Below are positions 20,876 through 31,911 of a stretch of DNA of 64,000 nt, piece by piece. Under the pieces are notes generated by a model. It saw only the letters and a list, made by a program, of their open reading frames with translations. It searched no databases and was not told the DNA's origin. How positions within the stretch are numbered: the stretch's first letter is position 1; every line of letters begins with the position of its first letter. Position numbers and translations under genes: made by a program. The stretch is from Torymus aiolomorphi (taxonomy: Eukaryota; Arthropoda; Insecta; Hymenoptera; Torymidae), in the NCBI GenBank assembly GCA_036365515.1, contig CM070877.1, forward strand, positions 90,892,522 through 90,956,521. Reading direction: 5' to 3'.

Positions 20876-23330
20876 TTAAATTAATAAAGAATGATAAATG
20901 TTATCTAATTTACTTGACTCTATCATTAAATTTACATTATTCCGATTTCTTAGAATGTGAATACTTTCAAGGCTTTCCCTCTTATATTTATTCTTAATCC
21001 CCTGTTCCAAAATATCCACACTCCCAAAATCGAAAGAATGCAAACTATTTAAACAATGTTCTTTCAAACCCGATGTACAACTTGAGCTGCGTAAACTATA
21101 TTGATGTTCATATATTCTCTTTTTCAAATATCTACCCGTTTGACCAATATAACAACCATTACAATCCCTACAATTAATTTTATAAACAACTCCCGATTTC
21201 AAACATTTATCATCCTTGTCTTTACAATTACTAAATAACCTTTCTAAATTATTATCATTTCTAAAGAAAACTTGAATATTATGTTTACTAAAAACCCTTC
21301 TAATCCTTTCCGACAAACCTCTAACATATGGTAAACTAAAATATGCATTCTTTCCATTTCTATTCCTTGTTTGATTATCTACCCGCTGCTTCAATCCACC
21401 ATTATAAATTTCCCACACTCTCTCATCAATCATTTTATCAATAAATTTTACGGGATAACTATTTTTAATAAATGTTTCTCTAACTAAATTTAAATTCTTT
21501 TTCCTAAAATCTTTATGTGACAATTTAATCGCTCTGTCAATGACACCTTTGATCGCACCTGTCTTGTTTCCGAATTGGTGGTGAGAATCAAAATTTAAAA
21601 ATCTACCTGACCATGTAGGTTTTCTATACCAATCTAATTTCACTCTATTATTATTACCTCTAATGACTCTAATATCTAAAAACTCAATTGATAATCTTTC
21701 TCAACTTCTTTTGTGAATTTAATTCTATCATGGATAGAATTAAACACATCCACCATTTCATCCACAAAACATTCTGGCACAACTGCAAAAATGTCATCAA
21801 CATATCTTTTAAAAATAATTGGCTGAAAAACCAACTTAGACAAAGCAATACTTTCCAATTTTTCCATTACTAAATTGGCTATAACAGGTGACAAAGGTGA
21901 TCCCATTGGACAACCATATCTTTGTTCATATAGACTATTATCAAAAGAAAAAATTGTGTTTTTAAAAACCAAATTAAGTGCCTTTATAAATTCATCTTTT
22001 GTTAAACTAGTATGTACTTTAATTTCAGACCATTTATCTTGTATAATATCATTCAACAACTCTAAAGGTATATTTGTAAACAAAGATACTACATCCAATG
22101 AAACCATCCTATGATCATTCGGAATAATAATATCTTTCATTATACCATAAAAACTCCAACTATCTTTAATATATGAATTTGTTTTACCCACTATCTTGAA
22201 CAATATATTAGACAAAAATCTAGCAAGTCTATACGTCGGAAAATTTATCGATGATATTATTATTCTATATGTCAACTGTTCTTTGTGAATCTTAGGAAGC
22301 CCATAACATTTAGCTACAGTGCCATTTTCACATTTTAAATATTTAAACATACTATCTTTAATATAGGCTTTTGTTTTCCAATGCATCAATAATTCTTTCA
22401 ATTTATCTTGTAGTCTATTGATATGTGGATTCCTAATTTTCACATAAGTGGTATCATCCTCCAACATAAGTTGAATTTTATTAATATAATCCCTTTTATC
22501 CGAAACTACAGTTACATTTCCTTTATCTGCTTTTTGGAAGATCATATTCGGATTCTCTCTCAAGAATTTCTTCGTTATTTTTAATTCATGGAATAAATTA
22601 CTATTCAAATAATTATCAAATCTATGTTCTCTTTTAAAATTATCAACAACTTTAACTAAAGAACGCCTACATTCTTTTTTAAACTCCAGATTAAAACTAC
22701 TCATACTACTTTCTACCTCAGCGATGATATTCTTGATCGGAAGAGATTTACTTGAATATGATATTCCAAATTTAGCACCCTTTGACATGATATTTACCAC
22801 TTCTTCTGGTATTACTTTGTCAGTTAAATTTCTAAACCAATCCTTATTAACATTGTTAGTTTGATTGACCTGAGAGTGTTTTCTATGCTTTAAATATTCA
22901 AATTTTCTTTTAATTTACTCCTATGGTTATATTTTACTTTTTCAAAGTGCCTCTTTTGACCACGAAAAAATTCTTGCAAATCATTCTGTTCTATTTTATT
23001 ATATAAATATCTTTCAAGCTCTAATAAATATTTATTCAAACGATTAATTTCAAAATTCAAATCTCTAATTTCTAAGTTAAGTAATTTATTTTTGAAAAAG
23101 AAAATATTTTTCCGTAGATCATAAGAAACTCTTTTATTGTAATCCCGATAAAAACCCTTATCATCAAATTTTTTTCCAATATGTTTAGGAAAAATATTTG
23201 ATTTTTTACACCTTAGAAGAAAAGTGAGTTGCTCCTTTAAAATTACAATCCTTAAAACCATTTTTACCCATTTTGAGCAATAATCTTTTACCACCTTCCC
23301 ATAAATCCCATATATATCTCTAAAAAACAT
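20876..23330 (-). pseudogene. PLE family 2 protein, copy A
   Basis: Same protein as copy B but split three ways: an N-terminal piece (22890-23330), the RT piece (21676 to about 22890) and the C-terminal piece (20876-21643). The first break is a one-base loss in a T run near 22908-22911 compared with copy B. The second is the TAG at 21676-21678 that copy B also has. Motifs PKIHK, SLDVVSLFTN, GCPMGSPLSP and YVDD (RT) and CYIGQTGR (GIY-YIG) are intact within the pieces. Confidence 0.85.
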
Positions 23331-23593
23331 TTTACCCCACCTTTAATAGACCTTAGTTTTATCATTAAAAATATTACTTATGTCGACTGCAATTTAATAT
23401 CAACTGATAAGAATTTTTCCATCGGTCTTACAGTCTTACAAATTAAATTAAAATAATTAATATTTATGGCAGTCAGATTGCCCTTGTTTATAATCACCCC
23501 GCAGAATCTGAAATAAAAACTTAATTAAAATCTGGAAAAAACTTTGTTAGCAAAGGACGATCTGACTGCCCACCACCACCACATTGTCCGACG

Positions 23594-23621
23594 TTTCGAG
23601 CCTGCTCCGGCTCCTCCTCAG
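23594..23621 (-). ncRNA. Hammerhead-ribozyme-like core, copy B
   Basis: Minus strand: CTGAGGA (23615-23621), stem II GAGCC/GGCTC, GAAA (23594-23597). Identical to copy A. Because the copies are tandem, this core sits between the coding regions of B and A, as in a PLE pseudo-LTR. Confidence 0.6.
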
Positions 23622-23732
23622 GGACTGAAATAAAACCCGCGATACACCTCCTTATATACCATGCACCCATACCCCCTTCTTTTCTCTTACCCACCACCCT
23701 CCACATTCCCCTCTCCAACTTGCCATTCTCAC

Positions 23733-26188
23733 TTAAATTAATAAAGAATGATAAATGTTATCTAATTTACTTGACTCTATCATTAAATTTACATTATTCC
23801 GATTTCTTAGAATGTGAATACTTTCAAGGCTTTCCCTCTTATATTTATTCTTAATCCCCTGTTCCAAAATATCCACACTCCCAAAATCGAAAGAATGCAA
23901 ACTATTTAAACAATGTTCTTTCAAACCCGATGTACAACTTGAGCTGCGTAAACTATATTGATGTTCATATATTCTCTTTTTCAAATATCTACCCGTTTGA
24001 CCAATATAACAACCATTACAATCCCTACAATTAATTTTATAAACAACTCCCGATTTCAAACATTTATCATCCTTGTCTTTACAATTACTAAATAACCTTT
24101 CTAAATTATTATCATTTCTAAAGAAAACTTGAATATTATGTTTACTAAAAACCCTTCTAATCCTTTCCGACAAACCTCTAACATATGGTAAACTAAAATA
24201 TGCATTCTTTCCATTTCTATTCCTTGTTTGATTATCTACCCGCTGCTTCAATCCACCATTATAAATTTCCCACACTCTCTCATCAATCATTTTATCAATA
24301 AATTTTACGGGATAACTATTTTTAATAAATGTTTCTCTAACTAAATTTAAATTCTTTTTCCTAAAATCTTTATGTGACAATTTAATCGCTCTGTCAATGA
24401 CACCTTTGATCGCACCTGTCTTGTTTCCGAATTGGTGGTGAGAATCAAAATTTAAAAATCTACCTGACCATGTAGGTTTTCTATACCAATCTAATTTCAC
24501 TCTATTATTATTACCTCTAATGACTCTAATATCTAAAAACTCAATTGATAATCTTTCTCAACTTCTTTTGTGAATTTAATTCTATCATGGATAGAATTAA
24601 ACACATCCACCATTTCATCCACAAAACATTCTGGCACAACTGCAAAAATGTCATCAACATATCTTTTAAAAATAATTGGCTGAAAAACCAACTTAGACAA
24701 AGCAATACTTTCCAATTTTTCCATTACTAAATTGGCTATAACAGGTGACAAAGGTGATCCCATTGGACAACCATATCTTTGTTCATATAGACTATTATCA
24801 AAAGAAAAAATTGTGTTTTTAAAAACCAAATTAAGTGCCTTTATAAATTCATCTTTTGTTAAACTAGTATGTACTTTAATTTCAGACCATTTATCTTGTA
24901 TAATATCATTCAACAACTCTAAAGGTATATTTGTAAACAAAGATACTACATCCAATGAAACCATCCTATGATCATTCGGAATAATAATATCTTTCATTAT
25001 ACCATAAAAACTCCAACTATCTTTAATATATGAATTTGTTTTACCCACTATCTTGAACAATATATTAGACAAAAATCTAGCAAGTCTATACGTCGGAAAA
25101 TTTATCGATGATATTATTATTCTATATGTCAACTGTTCTTTGTGAATCTTAGGAAGCCCATAACATTTAGCTACAGTGCCATTTTCACATTTTAAATATT
25201 TAAACATACTATCTTTAATATAGGCTTTTGTTTTCCAATGCATCAATAATTCTTTCAATTTATCTTGTAGTCTATTGATATGTGGATTCCTAATTTTCAC
25301 ATAAGTGGTATCATCCTCCAACATAAGTTGAATTTTATTAATATAATCCCTTTTATCCGAAACTACAGTTACATTTCCTTTATCTGCTTTTTGGAAGATC
25401 ATATTCGGATTCTCTCTCAAGAATTTCTTCGTTATTTTTAATTCATGGAATAAATTACTATTCAAATAATTATCAAATCTATGTTCTCTTTTAAAATTAT
25501 CAACAACTTTAACTAAAGAACGCCTACATTCTTTTTTAAACTCCAGATTAAAACTACTCATACTACTTTCTACCTCAGCGATGATATTCTTGATCGGAAG
25601 AGATTTACTTGAATATGATATTCCAAATTTAGCACCCTTTGACATGATATTTACCACTTCTTCTGGTATTACTTTGTCAGTTAAATTTCTAAACCAATCC
25701 TTATTAACATTGTTAGTTTGATTGACCTGAGAGTGTTTTCTATGCTTTAAATATTCAAATTTTCTTTTTAATTTACTCCTATGGTTATATTTTACTTTTT
25801 CAAAGTGCCTCTTTTGACCACGAAAAAATTCTTGCAAATCATTCTGTTCTATTTTATTATATAAATATCTTTCAAGCTCTAATAAATATTTATTCAAACG
25901 ATTAATTTCAAAATTCAAATCTCTAATTTCTAAGTTAAGTAATTTATTTTTGAAAAAGAAAATATTTTTCCGTAGATCATAAGAAACTCTTTTATTGTAA
26001 TCCCGATAAAAACCCTTATCATCAAATTTTTTTCCAATATGTTTAGGAAAAATATTTGATTTTTTACACCTTAGAAGAAAAGTGAGTTGCTCCTTTAAAA
26101 TTACAATCCTTAAAACCATTTTTACCCATTTTGAGCAATAATCTTTTACCACCTTCCCATAAATCCCATATATATCTCTAAAAAACAT
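23733..26188 (-). pseudogene. PLE family 2 protein, copy B (best copy; one in-frame TAG)
   Basis: ATG at 26188 opens a 551-codon frame. It has a basic N-terminal region, KADKGN at residues 267-272, PKIHK 346-350, motif A SLDVVSLFTN 411-420, motif B GCPMGSPLSP 473-482 and motif C YVDD 510-513. The frame ends at TAG (24533-24535) in AGT-TTT-TAG; a -1 shift there gives S-F-L-D, the residues conserved at this point in the other PLEs of the window, and leads into the 255-codon frame (23733-24500 plus the lead-in). That frame has YRKP, the C-R-D-C pair (158-161 of the piece) and the GIY-YIG block CYIGQTGR (164-171) with an R-x3-E-H helix. Total about 810 residues, the usual PLE length. Either a recoding site or a single-base loss inherited by both full copies. 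Confidence 0.85.
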
Positions 26189-26451
26189 TTTACCCCACCT
26201 TTAATAGACCTTAGTTTTATCATTAAAAATATTACTTATGTCGACTGCAATTTAATATCAACTGATAAGAATTTTTCCATCGGTCTTACAGTCTTACAAA
26301 TTAAATTAAAATAATTAATATTTATGGCAGTCAGATTGCCCTTGTTTATAATCACCCCGCAGAATCTGAAATAAAAACTTAATTAAAATCTGGAAAAAAC
26401 TTTGTTAGCAAAGGACGATCTGACTGCCCACCACCACCACATTGTCCGACG

Positions 26452-26479
26452 TTTCGAGCCTGCTCCGGCTCCTCCTCAG
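26452..26479 (-). ncRNA. Hammerhead-ribozyme-like core, copy C
   Basis: Minus strand: CTGAGGA (26473-26479), stem II GAGCC/GGCTC, GAAA (26452-26455). Same sequence as in A and B. Confidence 0.6.
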
Positions 26480-26589
26480 GGACTGAAATAAAACCCGCGA
26501 TACACCTCCTTATATACCATGCACCCATACCCCTTCTTTTCTCTTACCCACCACCCTCCACATTCCCCTCTCCAACTTGCCATTCTCAC

Positions 26590-27161
26590 TTAAATTAATA
26601 AAGAATGATAAATGTTATCTAATTTACTTGACTCTATCATTAAATTTACATTATTCCGATTTCTTAGAATGTGAATACTTTCAAGGCTTTCCCTCTTATA
26701 TTTATTCTTAATCCCCTGTTCCAAAATATCCACACTCCCAAAATCGAAAGAATGCAAACTATTTAAACAATGTTCTTTCAAACCCGATGTACAACTTGAG
26801 CTGCGTAAACTATATTGATGTTCATATATTCTCTTTTTCAAATATCTACCCGTTTGACCAATATAACAACCATTACAATCCCTACAATTAATTTTATAAA
26901 CAACTCCCGATTTCAAACATTTATCATCCTTGTCTTTACAATTACTAAATAACCTTTCTAAATTATTATCATTTCTAAAGAAAACTTGAATATTATGTTT
27001 ACTAAAAACCCTTCTAATCCTTTCCGACAAACCTCTAACATATGGTAAACTAAAATATGCATTCTTTCCATTTCTATTCCTTGTTTGATTATCTACCCGC
27101 TGCTTCAATCCACCATTATAAATTTCCCACACTCTCTCATCAATCATTTTATCAATAAATT
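26590..27161 (-). pseudogene. PLE family 2 C-terminal fragment, copy C
   Basis: About 190 codons identical to the C-terminal part of copy B (CYIGQTGR and flanks), truncated at 27161 within the codons for FIDK and joined through about 9 bp of filler (27162-27170) to the inverted copy D. No RT motifs remain. Confidence 0.85.
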
Positions 27162-27170
27162 GACATTGAA

Positions 27171-27841
27171 GTGTCATTGACAGAGCGATTAAATTGTCAC
27201 ATAAAGATTTTAGGAAAAAGAATTTAAATTTAGTTAGAGAAACATTTATTAAAAATAGTTATCCCGTAAAATTTATTGATAAAATGATTGATGAGAGAGT
27301 GTGGGAAATTTATAATGGTGGATTGAAGCAGCGGGTAGATAATCAAACAAGGAATAGAAATGGAAAGAATGCATATTTTAGTTTACCATATGTTAGAGGT
27401 TTGTCGGAAAGGATTAGAAGGGTTTTTAGTAAACATAATATTCAAGTTTTCTTTAGAAATGATAATAATTTAGAAAGGTTATTTAGTAATTGTAAAGACA
27501 AGGATGATAAATGTTTGAAATCGGGAGTTGTTTATAAAATTAATTGTAGGGATTGTAATGGTTGTTATATTGGTCAAACGGGTAGATATTTGAAAAAGAG
27601 AATATATGAACATCAATATAGTTTACGCAGCTCAAGTTGTACATCGGGTTTGAAAGAACATTGTTTAAATAGTTTGCATTCTTTCGATTTTGGGAGTGTG
27701 GATATTTTGGAACAGGGGATTAAGAATAAATATAAGAGGGAAAGCCTTGAAAGTATTCACATTCTAAGAAATCGGAATAATGTAAATTTAATGATAGAGT
27801 CAAGTAAATTAGATAACATTTATCATTCTTTATTAATTTAA
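27171..27841 (+). pseudogene. PLE family 2 C-terminal fragment, copy D (inverted)
   Basis: Plus-strand mirror of the C-terminal region. The readable frame (first ATG-like codon 27194) gives about 215 residues identical to copy B, including KINCRDCNGCYIGQTGR. It starts inside the coding region, upstream of the point where copy C is cut, so C and D are truncated at different places. Confidence 0.85.
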
Positions 27842-27952
27842 GTGAGAATGGCAAGTTGGAGAGGGGAATGTGGAGGGTGGTGGGTAAGAGAAAAGAAGGG
27901 GGTATGGGTGCATGGTATATAAGGAGGTGTATCGCGGGTTTTATTTCAGTCC

Positions 27953-27980
27953 CTGAGGAGGAGCCGGAGTAGGCTCGAAA
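27953..27980 (+). ncRNA. Hammerhead-ribozyme-like core, copy D
   Basis: CTGAGGA (27953-27959), stem II GAGCC (27961-27965) with GGCTC (27972-27976), GAAA (27977-27980). The loop is GGAGTA rather than GGAGCA, a change that leaves the stem intact. Confidence 0.6.
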
Positions 27981-28170
27981 CGTCGGACAATGTGGTGGTG
28001 GTGGGCAGTCAGATCGTCCTTTGCTAACAAAGTTTTTTCCAGATTTTAATTAAGTTTTTATTTCAGATTCTGCGGGGGTGATTATAAACAAGGGCAATCT
28101 GACTGCCATAAATATTAATTATTTTAATTTAATTTGTAAGACTGTAAGACCGATGGAAAAATTCTTATCA

Positions 28171-28182
28171 GTTATCATTACC
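28171..28182 (+). repeat. Right 12-bp target duplication of the PLE array
   Basis: Exact copy of 20494-20505. Env sequence resumes here. Confidence 0.85.
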
Positions 28183-29569
28183 TACATTTCAACATCGACG
28201 TTACTACGCTTTTGAAAACTTTCAAACATATAACAGCTAGCTATACAATATTATCTAACCAAGGCGAATTAAGAGAAACAAGTTTATTAAAGCAAGCCGA
28301 AATTCTATGTAATGAAATACACCAGAATCTACAGATAATAATGCCATCAAACATGAGAACGAAAAGAGGGTTAATAAACGGATTAGGCACAGCAATAAAA
28401 TACATTTTTGGGAATCCAGATGCAAACGATTTAGAAAAGATAAACAATTACTTAAATTCGCTACAACATCAACAACAGGAAAATGTATTTGCTTTAAATA
28501 AGTCAATAAGCGTAATAAATACAATAAGTAAACAAATAAATAACAACACGAATATAATTAATAAAAATTTAAAAGACATATGGAAAACTGTAAATAACCA
28601 AACTTTGCAATCAAATCTATTTGAAGCAGTCATGCCCCTCATAACCCAAGAGCAACATTTTCTCGGATTATTTAATAAAATTAAAAGATCATTTATTTTC
28701 AATGAACAATTTATTCGACTTAGGAATATCAACGTACAACCAAATATCGGATATATGTGTACATTTATTGTCAATCTACTCTCAGAAAGAGTTAATATTA
28801 CACTACCATAATTTGCTAGGTTTTCGCTTTGCTAAGGGATCAATTGCATTCACACAAAATTTTATTGTATACACCATCAAAATCCCTATCCTTAATCCTA
28901 TCGAATTTTCACTCCATCAAAGACTTGCTATAATCAATTACAACAATTAGACATAAGTTATCACCACGCCATAGAGTTTGACCGGGTCATCTATAAAACT
29001 ATTTGCTAATAAGTGCCGACAGATGTATGAAAAGAATTTTTTATGTCAACAAATTATAACGGAATAAGTCAAACCGATTATCATTTCAATTAGTCCACCT
29101 TTAATACTGACATACAGATTATCTGAAAATTTAACGTTAATATCAAGTAATTATGCTATCAAGATTACACATGATAATGATCAAATGATGATCCGAGGAA
29201 CATATGAAATACGAGGAAATATGTACAAATACAGGGATACTGACTTGACGAAAATCGTGGTGAAATGGAACAATCTAATTTAATTTCACCTTTAATTATC
29301 AAAGACTACCGTTAAATTTTGAGCCTTTAAAAACTTTTACATCACCTACACTGATTGTGAGTATGCCAATTTCTACTCAAATTAAAACTGAATTCATCAT
29401 GTCTACAAGTTCAATTATATTAGTATTGCTATTGATAACGATTACTTCGGTTTACTTAATATACAAAATAAAAGTCAAGAAACAACGTCCGCAACTTACC
29501 AAAAAGTCCAAAGATAAGGACATCAAAGACGAGGACGTCATTGAACTTGGCCATGGAGGAGTTATATGA
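28183..29569 (+). pseudogene. env: env-like gene, 3' part, broken
   Basis: A 199-codon frame (28212-28811) contains RTKR followed by GLINGLGT at residues 49-60, matching the furin-type cleavage site and fusion-peptide start of errantivirus (baculovirus F-like) envelope proteins. A helical Asn/Gln-rich region follows. After the stop at 28811 only short pieces remain until 29357-29569, which encodes a hydrophobic segment (SIILVLLLITITSVYLIY) that looks like the membrane anchor, then a Lys-rich tail that runs into the 3' LTR. With the PLE insertion upstream and several stops, no glycoprotein can be made. Confidence 0.75.
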
Positions 29570-29901
29570 GTCACCACATAGTTACCTAGATGCATCGGCC
29601 AGCCAGCCCCCTTATCGCTCAGAATGGAATCTGCATGGACAAAGAGAAGCCAGAAGACAATGAAGATGCAATATATACTTTTCATATATACTTTATACAT
29701 ATACTCTCTTTATACTCTCTTACTGCACTTCGCATCGACGATCGCCAGTCTCTGTCGGGCATCCAACCTGTAACGACGTTTGAATAAATCATTATTCTAA
29801 TCAACACCCTTTGTTCGATTACTTACTTACTTTGGCGAGTGTTACCAGTGTGTGTGTGTGTTACCTTTCCTTTGTGATCCACCGGGGCTTGCCACATAAC
29901 T
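29560..29901 (+). repeat. 3' LTR of the errantivirus-like element
   Basis: Begins AGTTATATGAGTCACC directly after a purine-rich GGCCATGGAGG that could serve as polypurine tract, and ends CACATAACT. It is followed by the right target duplication CACG (29902-29905). It matches the 5' LTR over its whole length with scattered differences. Confidence 0.9.
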
Positions 29902-30054
29902 CACGCGTAGGCGCACGCGCACGCGCACACATCCACGAAAACAAAAATGATCAAAATCATCTAATATATACATATATCGCCTTAAAACATCTTTTTGAAC
30001 ATTTTTTTTCGAAAATTTTTTTCACCGTTACAAAGCTTTCTCTATGAAAAAGCA
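29902..30054 (+). repeat. (CA)n-hairpin dispersed repeat, right half of copy 3
   Basis: The CG/CA tract interrupted by the retroelement resumes and passes through ATGATCAAAATCAT to the degenerate hairpin AAGCTTTCTCTATGAAAAAGC near 30034-30054. Together with 15497-15658 it reconstitutes one repeat copy. Confidence 0.65.
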
Positions 30055-30961
30055 ATAACTTTATGTTTTAGAAGGAAATTTTAATGTTTATATTTAGATT
30101 TTTAAGCAGTTTCCACGCTACCCTTGAGGTACTGCTATTAGCCCATTGAATTTGTTTTAATTCTATTATATTATATTAATCATATTATATTTATTTATAA
30201 TGGTTATAGTGAATGTAAAGTTACATAATAGTCCTTCCTTCAAATTTTTTCACGTGATGCAAGCATACGCTAAAAGATTCCGCGTATCCACGGAAAAACG
30301 CCCGCGCTCCCTCAGTCATTTCGCGTGCTTCGTAGTCAACATACGTCGCGTTATTTCGTTCGTCAAATTATCGTGGTTAGCTTGTATTTTTTTACATATT
30401 GTATCGTTTGTTCGGTATTTTTGTTAACTAATACATGAACATGACACTCTCGGACAAACGTTTGCCAAGTTATTTGTTGAATAGACAGCGCTCGAGCACT
30501 GCTACAGTTCTTAACATTTAAAAGTTTTTATTCCGTGTATTTAGTTATAGTAATTAAATTATATTATATTTATTAGTTAATAGTATTATAATCAAAGAAA
30601 CTGTTCGTGTTCTGTTTTGAAGAAAATATCCTATTGCAAAGTAAGTATAATATTATATAAGGACTTTACTATTTATAATAACCACACATTTTAACGTGTT
30701 GTTAAAAAAGATCTTCTTTTTCCTGTCTCGGCAAATATGATAATTGCATTTCAAATTGGTATTTTATATAAAAGATACGATTTCTTCATACATATAATGT
30801 ATTACTCAATATCTAATGTGCGAAATCAAAACTTTAATCTTTACAGAAGAGCACATTGAAATATTTCCCGACAATCAGCGAGAGATCTTTTGTATTGGCG
30901 AGTTGATTGTAAAATTGATGTTACACGTGTATGTACACGTGTATAATAGAGACAAGTAACA
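30055..30961. other. AT-rich non-coding DNA upstream of a HARBI1-like exon
   Basis: No supported coding frame. A short GC-richer island at about 30280-30370 contains an open stretch without recognisable similarity. It could include the 5' flank of the element represented by the exon at 30962. Confidence 0.35.
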
Positions 30962-31104
30962 ATGATAGGAGTGCTCGCAGATATCATCGTTGATCGTGAC
31001 AATGCAAATCGTCGCCGAGCTGAGCAATCAGTAAAAAAAAGAATTTTGAGAGAAGTGAGTAATCCTTTTGAAGTAGGCGATGAATTTTTTCAAAAACATT
31101 ATAG
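30962..31104 (+). pseudogene. Orphan first exon of a HARBI1-like gene
   Basis: ATG at 30962 opens 48 codons, including VKKRILREVSNPFEVGDEFF and QKHYR, the N-terminal R-D/E-x-S-N-P-F-E...F...F/Y-R-L signature of HARBI1-type proteins. The frame ends exactly at AG|GTAAGA, a good splice donor at 31105. I find no matching second exon downstream before the palindrome at 31912. It belongs to a different family from the copy at 5276. It may be the first exon of a decayed PIF/Harbinger element or of a domesticated gene whose remainder is lost or outside my recognition. Confidence 0.5.
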
Positions 31105-31911
31105 GTAAGAGTCATAAGTATTGGAATTATACAATTTTAAAAAGGACAAATTTCTGACAGGCTTCTAAAAAATCTTAAAGTAGCAGGTTACGTGCTTACG
31201 TAGTCTTCAATGTATGTACTGTGAAGGTCACAATAACCACTTTTTCATAGTTCTATTATTCAATTATGACATTGTTGACATCATCCACTTGTCTTTCCAC
31301 CAACTTTCAATTTCTTATTATTCCGCGATCAGATAAAGTCTTCGTCCCGCGAGGTGCAACTAAACACATTGAATAAAAATGTAGCTGTGTAATAGGAAGT
31401 AACGCGAATAAAACTAAATCGTACTATAAATTTTTGTTACGATCCGCATCCCACGGATGAGTTTTTCGGAAAGAGAATGCTAGTTTAGAAAAATATAAAC
31501 ATATTCATTTTTATGAAAATGAATACGTTTCATAAAAAAGTTAAAGTATTTTAACTAAAGAATTAAGAGAAACTTCATTAAATTGTTTTTTTTTTAAATA
31601 ATATATTAATTCAACTTGATTAATAAAGTTATTATTAATCAGATAAATGTCAGCACGTCATCTGAATTTATTCGCACCGCTCCACACCAAACCTATTTCG
31701 TTTTGATTGTTCCGTTTTGGTGAACGTCATACTATGGTACCCTAAATCTATGTGTTGTAACGGATAATTTCCCCGCTGCTCGGTATTTATCCCGTTACAA
31801 ATGATGCACGTACCGGCGCGGCTAGCGCACCTCGTGCAATGTCCGCCGGATGCGGATCTCAATGGTTAAATAAAGGATAGAGAACTGAGTAGCATCAATA
31901 ATTACACGCTA
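31105..31911. other. Non-coding DNA, AT-rich then mixed
   Basis: No frame with recognisable protein. From about 31650 to 31860 the sequence is GC-richer and holds only an unconvincing 64-codon minus-strand frame. Confidence 0.35.

Larger units (their letters stand above)
20506..28170. mobile_element. PLE family 2 array: three same-strand copies plus an inverted end copy
   Basis: Copy A (20506-23363) and copy B (23364-26221) are full-length minus-strand units with a period of 2,858 bp; copy C (26222-27161) is a 5'-truncated minus-strand unit. Copy D (27171-28170) is a truncated plus-strand unit whose 3' end closes the array. By eye the copies differ only at a few single bases (for example the C-run near 20639: five in A and D, four in B and C), so the array is young. 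A 12-bp duplication of the env target surrounds it. Tandem and inverted partners are known PLE behaviour; a four-part array this uniform is notable. Confidence 0.9.
15659..29901 (+). mobile_element. Errantivirus-like Ty3/gypsy element (LTR-gag-pol-env-LTR), with a nested PLE array
   Basis: Two ~341-bp LTRs (15659-15998; 29560-29901) with AGTTAT...ATAACT ends flank gag, pol and env remnants in the order of insect errantiviruses. A 4-bp target duplication CACG lies outside both LTRs (15655-15658; 29902-29905). Removing the PLE array (20506-28170) leaves about 6.6 kb, a normal length for the group. All genes carry frameshifts or stops and the protease active site is altered, so the copy is dead. 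LTRs differ by scattered substitutions and indels, indicating a moderately old insertion. Confidence 0.9.

Noticed and set aside
21688..22114. Plus-strand frames opposite the PLE RT
   Set aside because: Antisense shadows of the PLE coding frame; they recur identically at 24545-24971 because the copies are tandem.
20494..28182. PLE array as part of the retroelement env gene
   Set aside because: Exact 12-bp duplications and opposite coding strand show a separate insertion.
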